Assembly (NCBI GenBank): GCA_002839375.1
Contig: PGXY01000002.1
Location: 250,392-314,391, forward strand
Origin: Spirochaetae bacterium HGW-Spirochaetae-1
GTDB taxonomy: Bacteria; Spirochaetota; UBA4802; UBA5550
Length of the DNA: 64,000 bases
Reading direction: 5' to 3'
Position numbers and translations under genes: made by a program. Shown in pieces: positions 1 to 9,580 of this stretch. Numbering within the stretch: position 1 is the stretch's first letter; every line of letters begins with the position of its first letter. Under the pieces are notes generated by a model. It had not been told where the DNA came from. It worked only from the letters and a program-made list of their open reading frames with translations, and searched no databases.

Positions 1-2
1 AG

Positions 3-2114
3 TTTCTTCTCGACGCCACAATAGGTTTTCTTTTTTCCGGCATCGTGTCCTTTCATGTGCATAAGATCAGCATCAACGCTCTGGAAAGATATATTGAAAA
101 CGCCAATGAGATAATGCGTCAGAAAAATGAAATGGAGCAGGTGAATGAACAGCTGCAGGCATCAATGGAGGAACTGGAAGCTACCAATGAAGCCTTCGAG
201 CGACAGAATCAGGAGCTCCTGGAAGCGCAGCACGAACTGAAAGACAGCGAATATCGCTTCAAAGTTTTGCATGAGGCATCATCGGGCGGTATAGGCATTC
301 ATGACAAGGGAATGCTGATAGACTGCAACCAGGGACTATGCGACCTCACGGGATATACTTATGATGAACTCATAGGTATGAACGGCTTATTGCTCATCGC
401 CGAGGATTTCCGCGACATGGTTATGAAGAACATCATGAGCGGGTACGAGGAGTCCTATGATGCCATGGGAGTGCGAAAGGATGGGACGCGATACTATCTG
501 GAAATTCTGGGAAAGCAGATTCCTTATCATGGGGCCGTTGTCAGGGTAACGGAGTTCAGGGATATTACCGCCAGGAAAGAAGCAGAAATCGCTCTCCAAA
601 AGGAAAAAGAGCAACTGGCCGTTACGCTACGCAGCATAGGCGACGGAGTCATTACCACTGACCTGGATGGAAGGGTTGCCCTGATAAACGGGGTTGCCGA
701 GGTTCTGACAGGCTTTTCTCAGGAAGAGGCGGTGGGAACGCATTTTATAGAAATATTCAGGATACAGCCACGGGGAGGCGCAGGACTCACGATTAATCCC
801 GTTGAACTGGTGATAAAGTCGGGCAACACGGTAAACCTCGAGAGGGATATAGAACTGATCGGCAGGGACGGTATCGCCAGGATCATTGAAGACAGTGCAG
901 CGCCCATTAAAAATATCGACGGTGAAATCATCGGCGTGGTCCTGGTGTTTCGTGATGTTACCAGGCGTGATTTTATAGAAAAGGAACTGAACAAGATGCA
1001 GCAGCTTGAATCTCTTGGTGTTCTTGCCGGCGGCATAGCCCATGATTTCAACAATATTCTCTCTTCGATCCTGGGCAATGTAAGCCTGGCAAAACTGGAG
1101 ACGATGACACAGGAAGAGAGAATGCAGTGCATAAATGATGCGGAAAAAGCGGCAATTCAGGCGCGTCATCTCACCTCCCAGCTGTTGACATTCTCCAGGG
1201 GGGGGGTGCCCGTCCGTGAAACAGCTGAGATAAAAGATATCATCACTGACTCGGTAATCTTCAGTCTGAGCGGTTCCAATGTGAAATGCCAGTATGAATT
1301 CAGTGACGATCTCTGGCACGGTGTCGTGGACAAGGCGCAGATAAGCCAGGTTATACAGAATCTCGTGATCAATGCGAAGCAATCCATGCCGGGAGGCGGG
1401 CTTCTGCAGATACGGGCTGAAAATGTATCGCTGCCGGAACAGAATGAGTTCCATCTCTATGCCGGTGATTATTTGAAAATTTCAATCCGGGACCAGGGCG
1501 GGGGGATTCCCCGGGACCTGCAGGCGAGAATATTCGATCCCTATTTTTCCACGAAGAAGAAGGGGCACGGACTTGGTCTTTCCGTCGTATATTCAGTAAT
1601 CACGAAACATGACGGATACGTGACCGTGGATTCCGAACCGGGCAAGGGGACGATGTTCACCATTTATCTTCCTGCCACTAAAGACAGACTTGCCGAAAAA
1701 AAACAGGAAGACGAAGCCGCCTGTTTCCAGAGCGGGAAAATTCTCTTCATGGATGATGAAGAGGGAGTCCGCCGGGTGGCTGAGAAGATGCTTCGGAGTC
1801 TGGGCTGTGAGGTGAAGACTGCTGCGGACGGGGGTGAGGTTTTACGGGAATACTCTGAAGCCATGAAAAATATGGTACCGTATGACCTGGTTATAATGGA
1901 TGTGACCGTTCCGGGAGGCATGGGTGGTAAAGAGGCAATAGGTAAACTGAAAGAAATCAATCCTCATGTGAAGGCCATTGTTTCCAGCGGATATTCCAAT
2001 GATCCGGTAATGGCGGAATACCGGAAATACGGGTTCCGGGCCGTCATCGTCAAACCCTATCGTCTTGATGAACTGAGCAAAGAAGTGATTGCCGTATTGA
2101 GTGAGAAGTTCTGA
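3..2114 (+). CDS. Hybrid sensor histidine kinase with receiver domain, 5' partial
   Basis: Two-component hybrid kinase cut by the left edge: the frame is open back to base 3, and the first visible residues (about 3-50) are hydrophobic and read like the end of a membrane segment. The first possible start inside the window, GTG at 45, is therefore probably not the true start. Numbering from base 45: a short coiled coil (about 20-65), two PAS domains (about 68-180 and 185-310), a HisKA domain with phosphoacceptor H333 in GGIAHDFNN, an HATPase domain (N box NLVINAKQSM, G boxes DQGGGI and GHGLGLSVV), and a C-terminal receiver domain with phosphoacceptor D619 in IMDVTVPGG and the conserved K in VKPYR. 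It probably senses an intracellular or membrane signal and relays phosphate within itself. No output regulator gene is adjacent, so it is an orphan in this window. Confidence 0.93.
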   Translation, partial: FLLDATIGFLFSGIVSFHVHKISINALERYIENANEIMRQKNEMEQVNEQLQASMEELEATNEAFERQNQELLEAQHELKDSEYRFKVLHEASSGGIGIHDKGMLIDCNQGLCDLTGYTYDELIGMNGLLLIAEDFRDMVMKNIMSGYEESYDAMGVRKDGTRYYLEILGKQIPYHGAVVRVTEFRDITARKEAEIALQKEKEQLAVTLRSIGDGVITTDLDGRVALINGVAEVLTGFSQEEAVGTHFIEIFRIQPRGGAGLTINPVELVIKSGNTVNLERDIELIGRDGIARIIEDSAAPIKNIDGEIIGVVLVFRDVTRRDFIEKELNKMQQLESLGVLAGGIAHDFNNILSSILGNVSLAKLETMTQEERMQCINDAEKAAIQARHLTSQLLTFSRGGVPVRETAEIKDIITDSVIFSLSGSNVKCQYEFSDDLWHGVVDKAQISQVIQNLVINAKQSMPGGGLLQIRAENVSLPEQNEFHLYAGDYLKISIRDQGGGIPRDLQARIFDPYFSTKKKGHGLGLSVVYSVITKHDGYVTVDSEPGKGTMFTIYLPATKDRLAEKKQEDEAACFQSGKILFMDDEEGVRRVAEKMLRSLGCEVKTAADGGEVLREYSEAMKNMVPYDLVIMDVTVPGGMGGKEAIGKLKEINPHVKAIVSSGYSNDPVMAEYRKYGFRAVIVKPYRLDELSKEVIAVLSEKF

Positions 2115-2539
2115 TGGGCTACGCTGGTTCGTAGCGGGTAATATCCTCTTTATTTCCTATCAATAAATCTGCATAAAACTCATTGTGGATCAGGGAAACC
2201 ATACCCGGGAGGGTAATGATTTTACCGCACTTTTTCTTCTGCTGAATTCAGCGATAAAACAGCCGGCAACGGGGAAAAAATGTTTGACTGTGACGCTGGA
2301 TTTAAATCATGTGTAAATTTTACACAGTATAAGCAAGCCTGCTGACCTTGATGAATGCAGCCTGTCTGGAATGTTTGCATAAGTCAGGTAACTGTAGATT
2401 TAACCTGTCCTGACGGAGTCTATACATTATTTTGGTGTATGAAACCGGGGAATCTGCTGCATATAAACTCACAGCAGTGCGCAAAGGAACTGCCTGAATT
2501 CACGGCAGTTAACAATATTAACGTATAGAGGTAGTAACA
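2115..2539. other. Intergenic region before tig
   Basis: 425 bases without a credible gene. It holds a 6-bp-stem hairpin just after the kinase stop (2118-2135, no T tract) and a striking palindrome at 2310-2326 next to a TATAAG -10-like hexamer at 2328-2333. No convincing -35 partner was found, so the tig promoter is not fixed. Confidence 0.5.
2310..2326. promoter_or_regulatory. Perfect 8-1-8 palindrome, candidate operator upstream of tig-clpP
   Basis: The bases TGTGTAAA-T-TTTACACA form a perfect inverted repeat. They lie one base before a TATAAG hexamer (2328-2333), where a -35 element and spacer would be, so a bound protein could act as activator or repressor of transcription toward tig. 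Assignment as an operator is inference. Confidence 0.45.
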
Positions 2540-3889
2540 TTGAATATTCGGGATAAAAAACTGGAAAACTCAAGGGTAGAACTGGAAATCGAACTTCCCG
2601 CAGAGCGCGTGGAGATAGAGTATAAATCTGTTTTTGACGGCATACAGAAAAACGCTAAAGTAGACGGATTCCGGAAAGGGAAGGCCCCGATTCAGATGGT
2701 TGAAAGAAAATATATGGAATATGCCGATCAGGAAGTGGCTGAAAACCTGATGAAAAGCGCTATTGTAGACGCCATAACTGAAAAAACCCTCAATCCTATC
2801 TCTGAGCCGGCATACAGTTTTGATTCGGTCAGAAGAGGTGATCCGTTTTCCTTCAAAGCAGTGATTGAAGTATATCCCACCATAGAATTGGCCACCTATA
2901 AAGAGATTCACGCCGACGAAAAGGTCTGTAATGTTACCGATGAGGATATAAAAGATGAAATAGATTCCATCCGTGAACGGTATGCCACAGTGACTAAAAA
3001 GGATGAAAATGGAATCATTGAGAATGGCAACCTGGCCAAGATCAAGGTTAAAAGAGTTGATGAGGCTCAAGAGGATGATAACTTTAAAGATTATTCCATA
3101 ATTGTGGGAAAAACAAAGGATGATTCAGCCCTGGACAAGAAAATTGTCGGAATGAAGGCCGGTGAAGAGAAAGAGGTTGAAGTCAAATATCCCAAAGACT
3201 ATCATATAAAGGAACTGGCGGGAGAAAAGGTCAAATACCTGGTCAAAATTGAAGAGGTCAGTACCATGGAATTGCCGCCTCTCGATGATGACCTGGCTAA
3301 AAAAGCCAACTATGAGTCAGTGGACGATATGAAGACTAAGACCTCGGAGTATATCCATAATTTTGTGTCCACCAAGACCAGGGGGGAATCCAAATCTCAG
3401 ATTATAGAATCGATAGTTAAAAATTGTACCTTTGATATTCCCGAATCCATGGTCTATGCCGAAATGAGCGCTATCTACAAGAAGACAAAGGATAGAATAG
3501 CATATCAAATGGGAATTCCGGCACAGAATCTCAGCGACTATCCTATGGATGATTTTGCTGAAATAATGGGAATGAATCCCGAAGACTTCAGGGCTAAAAT
3601 CAAGACCGAGGCCGAGGCATCGGTGAAAACCACCCTGATGCTGGCCGAGGTGGTCAGGAAGGAGAATCTTGCCGTGAGCGAAGAAAGATTCAAGGAATTT
3701 GTGGAAAAATTTGCCAAGGGATACGGTATGGCTGCCGAGCAGGTTGAGGAAATGATCCAGAAAAACAACTCCAGGGAAAACATTGAAAATGAACTCATCC
3801 TTGAGGTGGCCATGGACTTTTTATATGACAATGCAAAAATCAAAAAACTGAAGCCCATATCTCTTCAGGACCTGGTGCGGCAGCAGTAA
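2540..3889 (+). CDS. tig: Trigger factor, ribosome-associated chaperone and prolyl isomerase
   Basis: 449 residues, normal for trigger factor. It binds the ribosome exit site and shields nascent chains in the cytoplasm. The N-terminal ribosome-binding domain (about 1-140) has the signature GFRKGKAP near residue 45. An FKBP-type isomerase domain follows (about 155-240), then the helical C-terminal chaperone arms. The start is TTG at 2540, with an AGAGGT ribosome-binding site 8-9 bases upstream; the protein then begins NIRDKK, which matches the family's first beta strand. It heads a classic tig-clpP-clpX-lon order, joining folding of new proteins to quality-control proteolysis. A 250-base gap with a hairpin separates it from clpP, so clpP may also have its own promoter. 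Confidence 0.95.
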   Translation: MNIRDKKLENSRVELEIELPAERVEIEYKSVFDGIQKNAKVDGFRKGKAPIQMVERKYMEYADQEVAENLMKSAIVDAITEKTLNPISEPAYSFDSVRRGDPFSFKAVIEVYPTIELATYKEIHADEKVCNVTDEDIKDEIDSIRERYATVTKKDENGIIENGNLAKIKVKRVDEAQEDDNFKDYSIIVGKTKDDSALDKKIVGMKAGEEKEVEVKYPKDYHIKELAGEKVKYLVKIEEVSTMELPPLDDDLAKKANYESVDDMKTKTSEYIHNFVSTKTRGESKSQIIESIVKNCTFDIPESMVYAEMSAIYKKTKDRIAYQMGIPAQNLSDYPMDDFAEIMGMNPEDFRAKIKTEAEASVKTTLMLAEVVRKENLAVSEERFKEFVEKFAKGYGMAAEQVEEMIQKNNSRENIENELILEVAMDFLYDNAKIKKLKPISLQDLVRQQ

Positions 3890-3903
3890 TTAATGGATTG
3901 CTG

Positions 3904-3937
3904 CTGCCACTTATTATCCGTATATTATAAGTGGCAG
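3904..3937 (+). terminator. Stem-loop between tig and clpP
   Basis: CTGCCACTTAT (3904-3914) pairs perfectly with ATAAGTGGCAG (3927-3937) across a 12-base loop, starting 15 bases after the tig stop. There is no T tract after it, so it may be an mRNA-processing or stabilising hairpin, or a weak attenuator, rather than a strong intrinsic terminator. Confidence 0.5.
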
Positions 3938-4139
3938 ACAGTGAAACATTATTGCCGGTAATGGCTATATATATTTGTATTTAATGATACTATTTATTTT
4001 CACAGAGTAACTTCTTTAAAAATATTTGTTCTATCAGGACAATGTGGGAAATTAATGGTTTTTACGGAAAAATGAATTCCTCTATTCCCTGGTATGTGCC
4101 GAATTAATGTATAGACAATGAATAAGTGAGGTTCTTTTT

Positions 4140-4721
4140 ATGAGTTTGGTACCAATAGTAATTGAGCAAACGAGTCGTGGCGAGAGGTCCTATGACATCT
4201 ATTCACGTCTTCTGAAGGATAGAATTATTTTTCTTGGTGAACAGATCAATGATCATATTTCGAGTCTGATAATAGCCCAGATGCTTTTTCTTGAGGCCGA
4301 TGATCCGGACAAGGACATCTATCTTTACATCAACTCACCGGGTGGCGTAGTCACTTCAGGACTTGCCATATATGACACCATGCAGTATATTAAACCCGAT
4401 GTGGCCACCATCTGCATAGGCCAGGCCGCCTCAATGGGGTCCCTGCTGCTCAATGCCGGTGCCGCGGGAAAACGTTCAGCGCTCCCCAACTCCCGGATAA
4501 TGATTCATCAGCCCATGGGCGGATTTGAAGGGCAGGCTTCGGATATTGAAATACATGCCCAGGAAATAATAAAAGTTAAAAAGCGGTTGAACGGTATTTA
4601 TTCCAAGCATACGGGTAAACCGCTGGAAAAAGTAGAAAAGGATATGGATCGTGATTATTTCATGTCAGCTCAGGATGCCGTAGAATATGGGATCATTGAC
4701 AAGGTTATAGAAAGAAAATAA
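4140..4721 (+). CDS. clpP: ATP-dependent Clp protease proteolytic subunit
   Basis: 193 residues, the family's usual length. ClpP forms the tetradecameric serine protease chamber that is fed by ClpX and, in this organism, probably also by ClpC encoded at 18-20 kb. The catalytic triad is visible: S98 in GQAASMGS, H123 in RIMIHQP and D172 in DRDYFMS. The start ATG at 4140 has a GAGG ribosome-binding site 8 bases upstream. It lies 14 bases before clpX, so the two are almost certainly co-transcribed. Confidence 0.97.
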   Translation: MSLVPIVIEQTSRGERSYDIYSRLLKDRIIFLGEQINDHISSLIIAQMLFLEADDPDKDIYLYINSPGGVVTSGLAIYDTMQYIKPDVATICIGQAASMGSLLLNAGAAGKRSALPNSRIMIHQPMGGFEGQASDIEIHAQEIIKVKKRLNGIYSKHTGKPLEKVEKDMDRDYFMSAQDAVEYGIIDKVIERK

Positions 4722-4735
4722 GTCCAGGAGTTAGC

Positions 4736-5992
4736 ATGGCTTCTAAAAAGAAAGATATGAAACCAAAATTATTTTGTTCATTTTGCGGCAAAAGTCAGGA
4801 AGTGGTTAAAAAGCTCGTAGCCGGTCCTGATGTTTATATATGCGATGAATGCATCGAGCTGTGCAATGAAATTGTGGCAGAAGAAAGGGACAGCACCTTT
4901 GAAAGCAATTTCAGCAATCTGCCCAAGCCCCGTGAAATAAAAGATATTCTCGATCAGTATGTGATTGGCCAGGAAGAATCCAAAAAGGTATTATCCGTGG
5001 CCGTTTACAACCATTATAAAAGAATTTTCAGCAATACAAATCTGAAAAAGAATGATGTGGAACTGGAAAAGAGCAATATCCTTCTTGCCGGTCCTACCGG
5101 TTCAGGGAAGACACTTCTGGCCCAGACCCTGGCCAGGATACTCCAGGTTCCCTTTGCCATTGTTGATGCCACGTCGCTTACTGAAGCGGGATATGTGGGA
5201 GAGGATGTGGAGAATATTCTTCTCAGGCTTATTCAGAATGCCGATGGTGATCTGAAAAAAGCCGAAATAGGAATAATCTATATTGATGAGATCGATAAAA
5301 TTTCGCGCAAGAGCGATAATCCTTCAATAACCAGGGACGTATCGGGCGAAGGTGTTCAGCAGGCGCTCCTGAAGATCATAGAGGGAACAATCGCTAATGT
5401 TCCGCCCCAGGGAGGACGGAAGCATCCCCACCAGGAATTTATATCCATCGATACGAAGAACATACTTTTCATTGTGGGCGGTGCCTTTGTCGGTCTTGAT
5501 AAAATCGTCCAGCAGCGGATCGGTAACAAGACTTTGGGATTCGGCGCTGAAATAAAATCTAAAAAAGAAATTAATGAATGCAATATACTGAGGCAGGTTA
5601 ATCCCGAGGATATGATAAAGTACGGTCTTATCCCGGAATTTGTCGGACGTCTGCCTATTGTGGCCGTCCTGGATGAACTGGATAAAGAGGCGCTGGTGCG
5701 GATACTCATGGAGCCGAAAAACGCCCTGATCAAACAGTACAATAAAATATTCTCATTTGAAGAAGTTGAACTGGTTTTCCGCAAGGACGCCATTGAAGAA
5801 ATTGCAACTATTGCCATGAGCAGGGAATCGGGAGCGAGAGGACTGCGGGCTGTACTGGAAAAGATAATGCTGGATCTCATGTATGATATTCCTTCCAAGG
5901 ATAATATTGAAAAAATTATAATTGCCCGGAACATGGTCCGGGGTACGGAGCAGGCCGAGATTATCTACAGGGAAGAAGAAAAATCGGCATAA
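4736..5992 (+). CDS. clpX: ClpX, AAA+ unfoldase subunit of ClpXP
   Basis: 418 residues. It unfolds substrates and threads them into ClpP. The N-terminal zinc-binding domain has C14, C17, C36 and C39. The AAA+ module has Walker A GPTGSGKT (119-126), Walker B IYIDEID (D184, E185) and a sensor-2 GARGLR motif near the C terminus. The ClpP-contacting loop reads LGF (in KTLGFGAE) instead of the IGF of E. coli, a conservative change that should still dock on ClpP. An AGGAG ribosome-binding site precedes the ATG at 4736. Confidence 0.97.
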   Translation: MASKKKDMKPKLFCSFCGKSQEVVKKLVAGPDVYICDECIELCNEIVAEERDSTFESNFSNLPKPREIKDILDQYVIGQEESKKVLSVAVYNHYKRIFSNTNLKKNDVELEKSNILLAGPTGSGKTLLAQTLARILQVPFAIVDATSLTEAGYVGEDVENILLRLIQNADGDLKKAEIGIIYIDEIDKISRKSDNPSITRDVSGEGVQQALLKIIEGTIANVPPQGGRKHPHQEFISIDTKNILFIVGGAFVGLDKIVQQRIGNKTLGFGAEIKSKKEINECNILRQVNPEDMIKYGLIPEFVGRLPIVAVLDELDKEALVRILMEPKNALIKQYNKIFSFEEVELVFRKDAIEEIATIAMSRESGARGLRAVLEKIMLDLMYDIPSKDNIEKIIIARNMVRGTEQAEIIYREEEKSA

Positions 5993-6104
5993 CTGGACTC
6001 AATTGCCGATTTGATGGGATCGTAAGGATTGAACAATTCAAAACGATAAATGATTTAACGCAGAACCGGGCTATCTTCCGATTACCTCAGAAGGAAATTT
6101 TTTA

Positions 6105-6133
6105 TTTACATTTTAAAAAATCTTCAATATAAT
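6105..6133 (+). promoter_or_regulatory. Sigma-70-type promoter for lon
   Basis: TTTACA (6105-6110), a 17-base spacer and a perfect TATAAT (6128-6133). Transcription would begin near 6140, giving a leader of about 175 bases before lon. This lets lon be transcribed independently of clpPX. The rest of the 323-base clpX-lon gap shows no gene. Confidence 0.7.
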
Positions 6134-6164
6134 TAATGCAATGGTTATAGACTATTACATTAAT
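6132..6164 (+). promoter_or_regulatory. Imperfect inverted repeat at the lon transcription start
   Basis: Eleven-base arms (6132-6142 and 6154-6164; ATTAATG and CATTAAT at the ends, one mismatch) surround an 11-base centre. The repeat overlaps the end of the -10 element and the predicted start site, a position suited to a repressor. A 5' leader hairpin is an alternative. Confidence 0.4.
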
Positions 6165-6315
6165 TAACGGGGAAAGCGCTCTCATCCCGCATCGGCATGT
6201 CTATGAAGGGCAGGGGAGTCAGTGAACCGGTTATAAGGCTATGGGCTCCTTGCACGGCCGGATTTTTTGGTCTGCATCCTGGGCCCTGTAAGGTGAATGC
6301 TCAAAGAGGAGAATA

Positions 6316-8763
6316 ATGAAAAAAAATATAGATTTTACAAAACGATATCCACTGCTTCCACTCAGGGATGTAGTGGTGTTTCCCCACATGATCGTGCCGC
6401 TTTTTGTCGGCCGGGAAAAATCGGTGAACGCTCTTGACAAGGCCATGAAAGGCGATCGTCTCATTGTACTAGCCACGCAGATGGATGCACAGATAAGTGT
6501 TCCCGAAAGAAAAAACCTCTATGACGTCGGCACTATTGCGGAAATACTCCAGCTTTTAAAGCTTCCTGATGGAACCATCAAGGTCCTGGTGGAAGGTGTT
6601 GCCCGTGGATATCTCTCGGAATTCGATGCTGAAGATGAAGTGTTAGAGGTTCAGGTTAAGGAAATAGAGCGTAATATTGAAGCCGGTCCCGACGCCCAGG
6701 CGTTGAGAAAAGCGCTTGTTGACGTATTTGAAAAATACATAAAACTGAATAAGAAAGTCCCCAAGGAAGCACTCACAACGGCGTCAAGCATCGAAGATAT
6801 TTCTCAGCTGGCCGATGTCATCGCCTCCCATGTGGAAATGAGAATAGAGTTTAAACAGGCTGTTCTGGATATCGGCAACGCAGCCGAGCGCATCACCAAA
6901 CTTATTGAACTTATCAATGGCGAAATAGAGGTGATGTATATTGAGAAAAAGATACAGGGTCAGGTTCGCAAACAGATGGAGAAGACCCAGAAGGAATACT
7001 ATCTCAATGAACAGATGAAGGTTATCAAGCGGGAACTCGGCAGCGGCGATGATGAGGTCGATGAAATCACCGAGCTTAAAAATTCCATTGAAGAAGCTAA
7101 AATGAGCACCGAGGCTAAGGCCAAGGCTCTGCAGGAATTAAAGAGACTGGAGAAGATGCCCCCCATGTCGGCCGAGTCCGCTGTCGTGCGCACTTACATT
7201 GAATGGCTAAGGGATGTACCGTGGCATAAACGCACACGGGACAGGAAGGATATTGAGCAGTCCATGGAGATACTCAATGAAGACCATTACGGCCTCGAAG
7301 AGGTGAAGGAACGGATTGTTGAATATCTCGCCGTAAGCCAGCTGTCCAAGAAACTCAAAGGCCCCATCCTGTGTTTCGTGGGCCCTCCCGGTGTGGGAAA
7401 AACCTCGCTTGGGAAGAGTGTGGCCCGCGCTCTCGGCAGGAAATTTATAAGAATGTCCCTGGGAGGAGTTCGTGATGAGGCCGAGATCCGGGGTCACCGG
7501 AGAACCTATGTGGGTGCTCTTCCCGGCAGGGTCATACAAATGATGAAGAAGGCGGGGACGGTAAATCCTGTTATCCTCCTCGACGAGATAGATAAAATGT
7601 CCATGGATTTCCGGGGAGATCCGTCATCGGCGCTCCTGGAGGTACTGGATCCCGAGCAGAATTTTGCCTTCATAGACCATTACATGGAGGTCACCTATGA
7701 CCTCACAGACGTAATGTTCATTACCACGGCCAATGCTCAGCACAAGATTCCGGCGCCGCTTCAGGATAGGATGGAAATAATTGAGATATCGAGTTATACG
7801 GAGCCCGAGAAGCTTCGCATAGCAATGGAATTTCTCCTCAAAAAGCAGATAGAGGAAAACGGTATCAGGCAGGAAAACCTGGAATTCGGCGAAGAATCAA
7901 TACTGTATACCATCCGTCATTATACACGTGAAGCCGGTGTAAGAAGCCTGGAGCGCGTTATTGCCAAGATATGCCGAAAGGTAGCCCGAGAGGTGGTTGC
8001 AAACGACATCAACTTTAAAAAAGTCATAACGCAGCAGGTGCTTCAGGAATACCTTGGTCCCATCAAGTTCAAGTACATGGTAAAGGAACTGAAAAATGAG
8101 GTCGGCCTGGCAAATGGTCTGGCATGGACTGAAGTCGGCGGGGATATTCTCAACATTGAAGCGTCACTGGTGAGGGGGAAAGGGAAGCTTACCCTGACGG
8201 GGAAACTGGGAGAAGTCATGCAGGAATCGGCACAGGCCGCATTCACCTATGTCCGTTCAAATCACCAGTTTTTTAATGTCGAGGATGAAGTGCTCCAGGA
8301 GCATGATGTCCATCTCCATGTTCCCGAGGGGGCCATTCCCAAAGATGGTCCGTCGGCCGGAATTACCATGGGCGTCGTCCTGTCGTCCCTGTTGAGCAAC
8401 ATACCCATCCGATGTGATGTGGCCATGACGGGCGAGATAACGCTCCGGGGAAAAGTGCTTCCCATCGGCGGACTGAAAGAGAAAATTCTGGCAGCTCACC
8501 GTGGGCATATTAAACATGTCATTATCCCCAAGGATAATGAAAAGGACCTGGAAAAGATTCCGGTATACGTGAGGGAACAGATGATTTTTCACCCCGTCAG
8601 CACCATGGAGGAGGTACTGTTCCTCGCCCTGGAAAAACCGGAAAAATTCTTCAAAGATGTGGAAAAGACAAAGCGTCTGTATAAGCAGTGGAAAGATACG
8701 CTGGGTGACTGGATCGTTGACGTGAGCAGCATCGCTTTCGATGAAAGCACGATACAGATGTGA
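6316..8763 (+). CDS. lon: Lon protease (LonA), ATP-dependent
   Basis: 815 residues, typical of LonA. It degrades misfolded and short-lived regulatory proteins in the cytoplasm. Domains in order: N-terminal substrate-binding LON domain (about 8-205), a helical linker, an AAA+ module with Walker A GPPGVGKT (356-363) and Walker B ILLDEID (D423, E424), and a C-terminal S16 protease domain with catalytic S680 in PKDGPSAG and K723 in GGLKEK. The start ATG at 6316 follows an AGAGGAG ribosome-binding site. It has its own strong promoter and a terminator downstream, so it is probably a single-gene unit within the proteostasis block. Confidence 0.97.
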   Translation: MKKNIDFTKRYPLLPLRDVVVFPHMIVPLFVGREKSVNALDKAMKGDRLIVLATQMDAQISVPERKNLYDVGTIAEILQLLKLPDGTIKVLVEGVARGYLSEFDAEDEVLEVQVKEIERNIEAGPDAQALRKALVDVFEKYIKLNKKVPKEALTTASSIEDISQLADVIASHVEMRIEFKQAVLDIGNAAERITKLIELINGEIEVMYIEKKIQGQVRKQMEKTQKEYYLNEQMKVIKRELGSGDDEVDEITELKNSIEEAKMSTEAKAKALQELKRLEKMPPMSAESAVVRTYIEWLRDVPWHKRTRDRKDIEQSMEILNEDHYGLEEVKERIVEYLAVSQLSKKLKGPILCFVGPPGVGKTSLGKSVARALGRKFIRMSLGGVRDEAEIRGHRRTYVGALPGRVIQMMKKAGTVNPVILLDEIDKMSMDFRGDPSSALLEVLDPEQNFAFIDHYMEVTYDLTDVMFITTANAQHKIPAPLQDRMEIIEISSYTEPEKLRIAMEFLLKKQIEENGIRQENLEFGEESILYTIRHYTREAGVRSLERVIAKICRKVAREVVANDINFKKVITQQVLQEYLGPIKFKYMVKELKNEVGLANGLAWTEVGGDILNIEASLVRGKGKLTLTGKLGEVMQESAQAAFTYVRSNHQFFNVEDEVLQEHDVHLHVPEGAIPKDGPSAGITMGVVLSSLLSNIPIRCDVAMTGEITLRGKVLPIGGLKEKILAAHRGHIKHVIIPKDNEKDLEKIPVYVREQMIFHPVSTMEEVLFLALEKPEKFFKDVEKTKRLYKQWKDTLGDWIVDVSSIAFDESTIQM

Positions 8764-8785
8764 CCTGAAATATATTCTATGTGTA

Positions 8786-8812
8786 AAGAGGATGTCCCCG
8801 GGGCATCCTCTT
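8786..8812 (+). terminator. Rho-independent terminator after lon
   Basis: AAGAGGATG (8786-8794) pairs with CATCCTCTT (8804-8812), with additional CCCC/GGGG pairing inside, followed by CTGTTTT. It sits 22 bases after the lon stop and just before the end of the convergent methyltransferase gene. Confidence 0.75.
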
Positions 8813-8823
8813 CTGTTTTGGCG

Positions 8824-9579
8824 CTATTCCTTTTTTAATAAAAGCAGCATCTTATTGGACATCTGCTGGAACGGTTCCTTTAGTGTGCCGGCGTATATGT
8901 TGCGTATGGTAAATCCGTTATCCATGATGAAGGGCCTGATTTCCTCCAGTTTGAACGCGCGCATGACGTGCTGGTCGGTTATGACCCGGCTCTGTCCGCC
9001 GTTGTGGAGTGAATACCGGTAGTTGACCTCGAACAGTGTTCTTCCATGCGGATCGTTAAGCATGCGGAAGCCCCTCTCCCTGTCGATACGCGTTCCTTCA
9101 TACGCGGTCGTTGATACACGCGATATGTCCTTGTGATTGATCTGAAGCAGCGGTTCCGAATTCCATATTTCAAGCAGTGCCGTGCCTTCGTCTTTCAGGG
9201 CGCGCCAGATGTTCCAGAAGGCCTTATCAACGATTTCATCGGAAAGAAGGTAATTCATGGACCCGAAAAGTGATGTCACCATGTCGAAGTCGTTGTAAAA
9301 GTCAAAATCAGCGATGTCCCCCTTGACGAATATTATTTGTTGAGGGAACCTTCTTCGCGCGATGCTAAGCATGTCGTCACTGTTGTCCAGGCCGTAACAA
9401 TTGATGCCGTATTTGCTCAGAATAGACAGGTGCTCCCCGGTGCCGCATCCCAGGTCGAGTAATCGAGTATCCTTGCGATCCGGCAGGAGGGAGCGGATCA
9501 GATTGATATCGTTGTTGATGTCCCGATGGTTGGCTTCAATGGCGAAATAATAATAGGCCAGTTCGTGGTAGAGTTTCAT
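8824..9579 (-). CDS. Class I SAM-dependent methyltransferase
   Basis: 251 residues. The SAM-binding motif I LLDLGCGTGEH (near residue 40) and the following acidic motif GLDNSDDM are clear, so the Rossmann methyltransferase fold is secure. The substrate is not evident; similar proteins are usually annotated as methyltransferase domain 11/25 proteins. Its ATG lies one base after the TAG stop of ptsI (TAG-C-ATG), so it is translationally coupled to the enzyme I gene upstream on the same strand. No link between phosphotransfer and methylation is known to me, so the functional connection is open. Confidence 0.85.
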   Translation of the reverse strand: MKLYHELAYYYFAIEANHRDINNDINLIRSLLPDRKDTRLLDLGCGTGEHLSILSKYGINCYGLDNSDDMLSIARRRFPQQIIFVKGDIADFDFYNDFDMVTSLFGSMNYLLSDEIVDKAFWNIWRALKDEGTALLEIWNSEPLLQINHKDISRVSTTAYEGTRIDRERGFRMLNDPHGRTLFEVNYRYSLHNGGQSRVITDQHVMRAFKLEEIRPFIMDNGFTIRNIYAGTLKEPFQQMSNKMLLLLKKE

Positions 9580-9580
9580 G

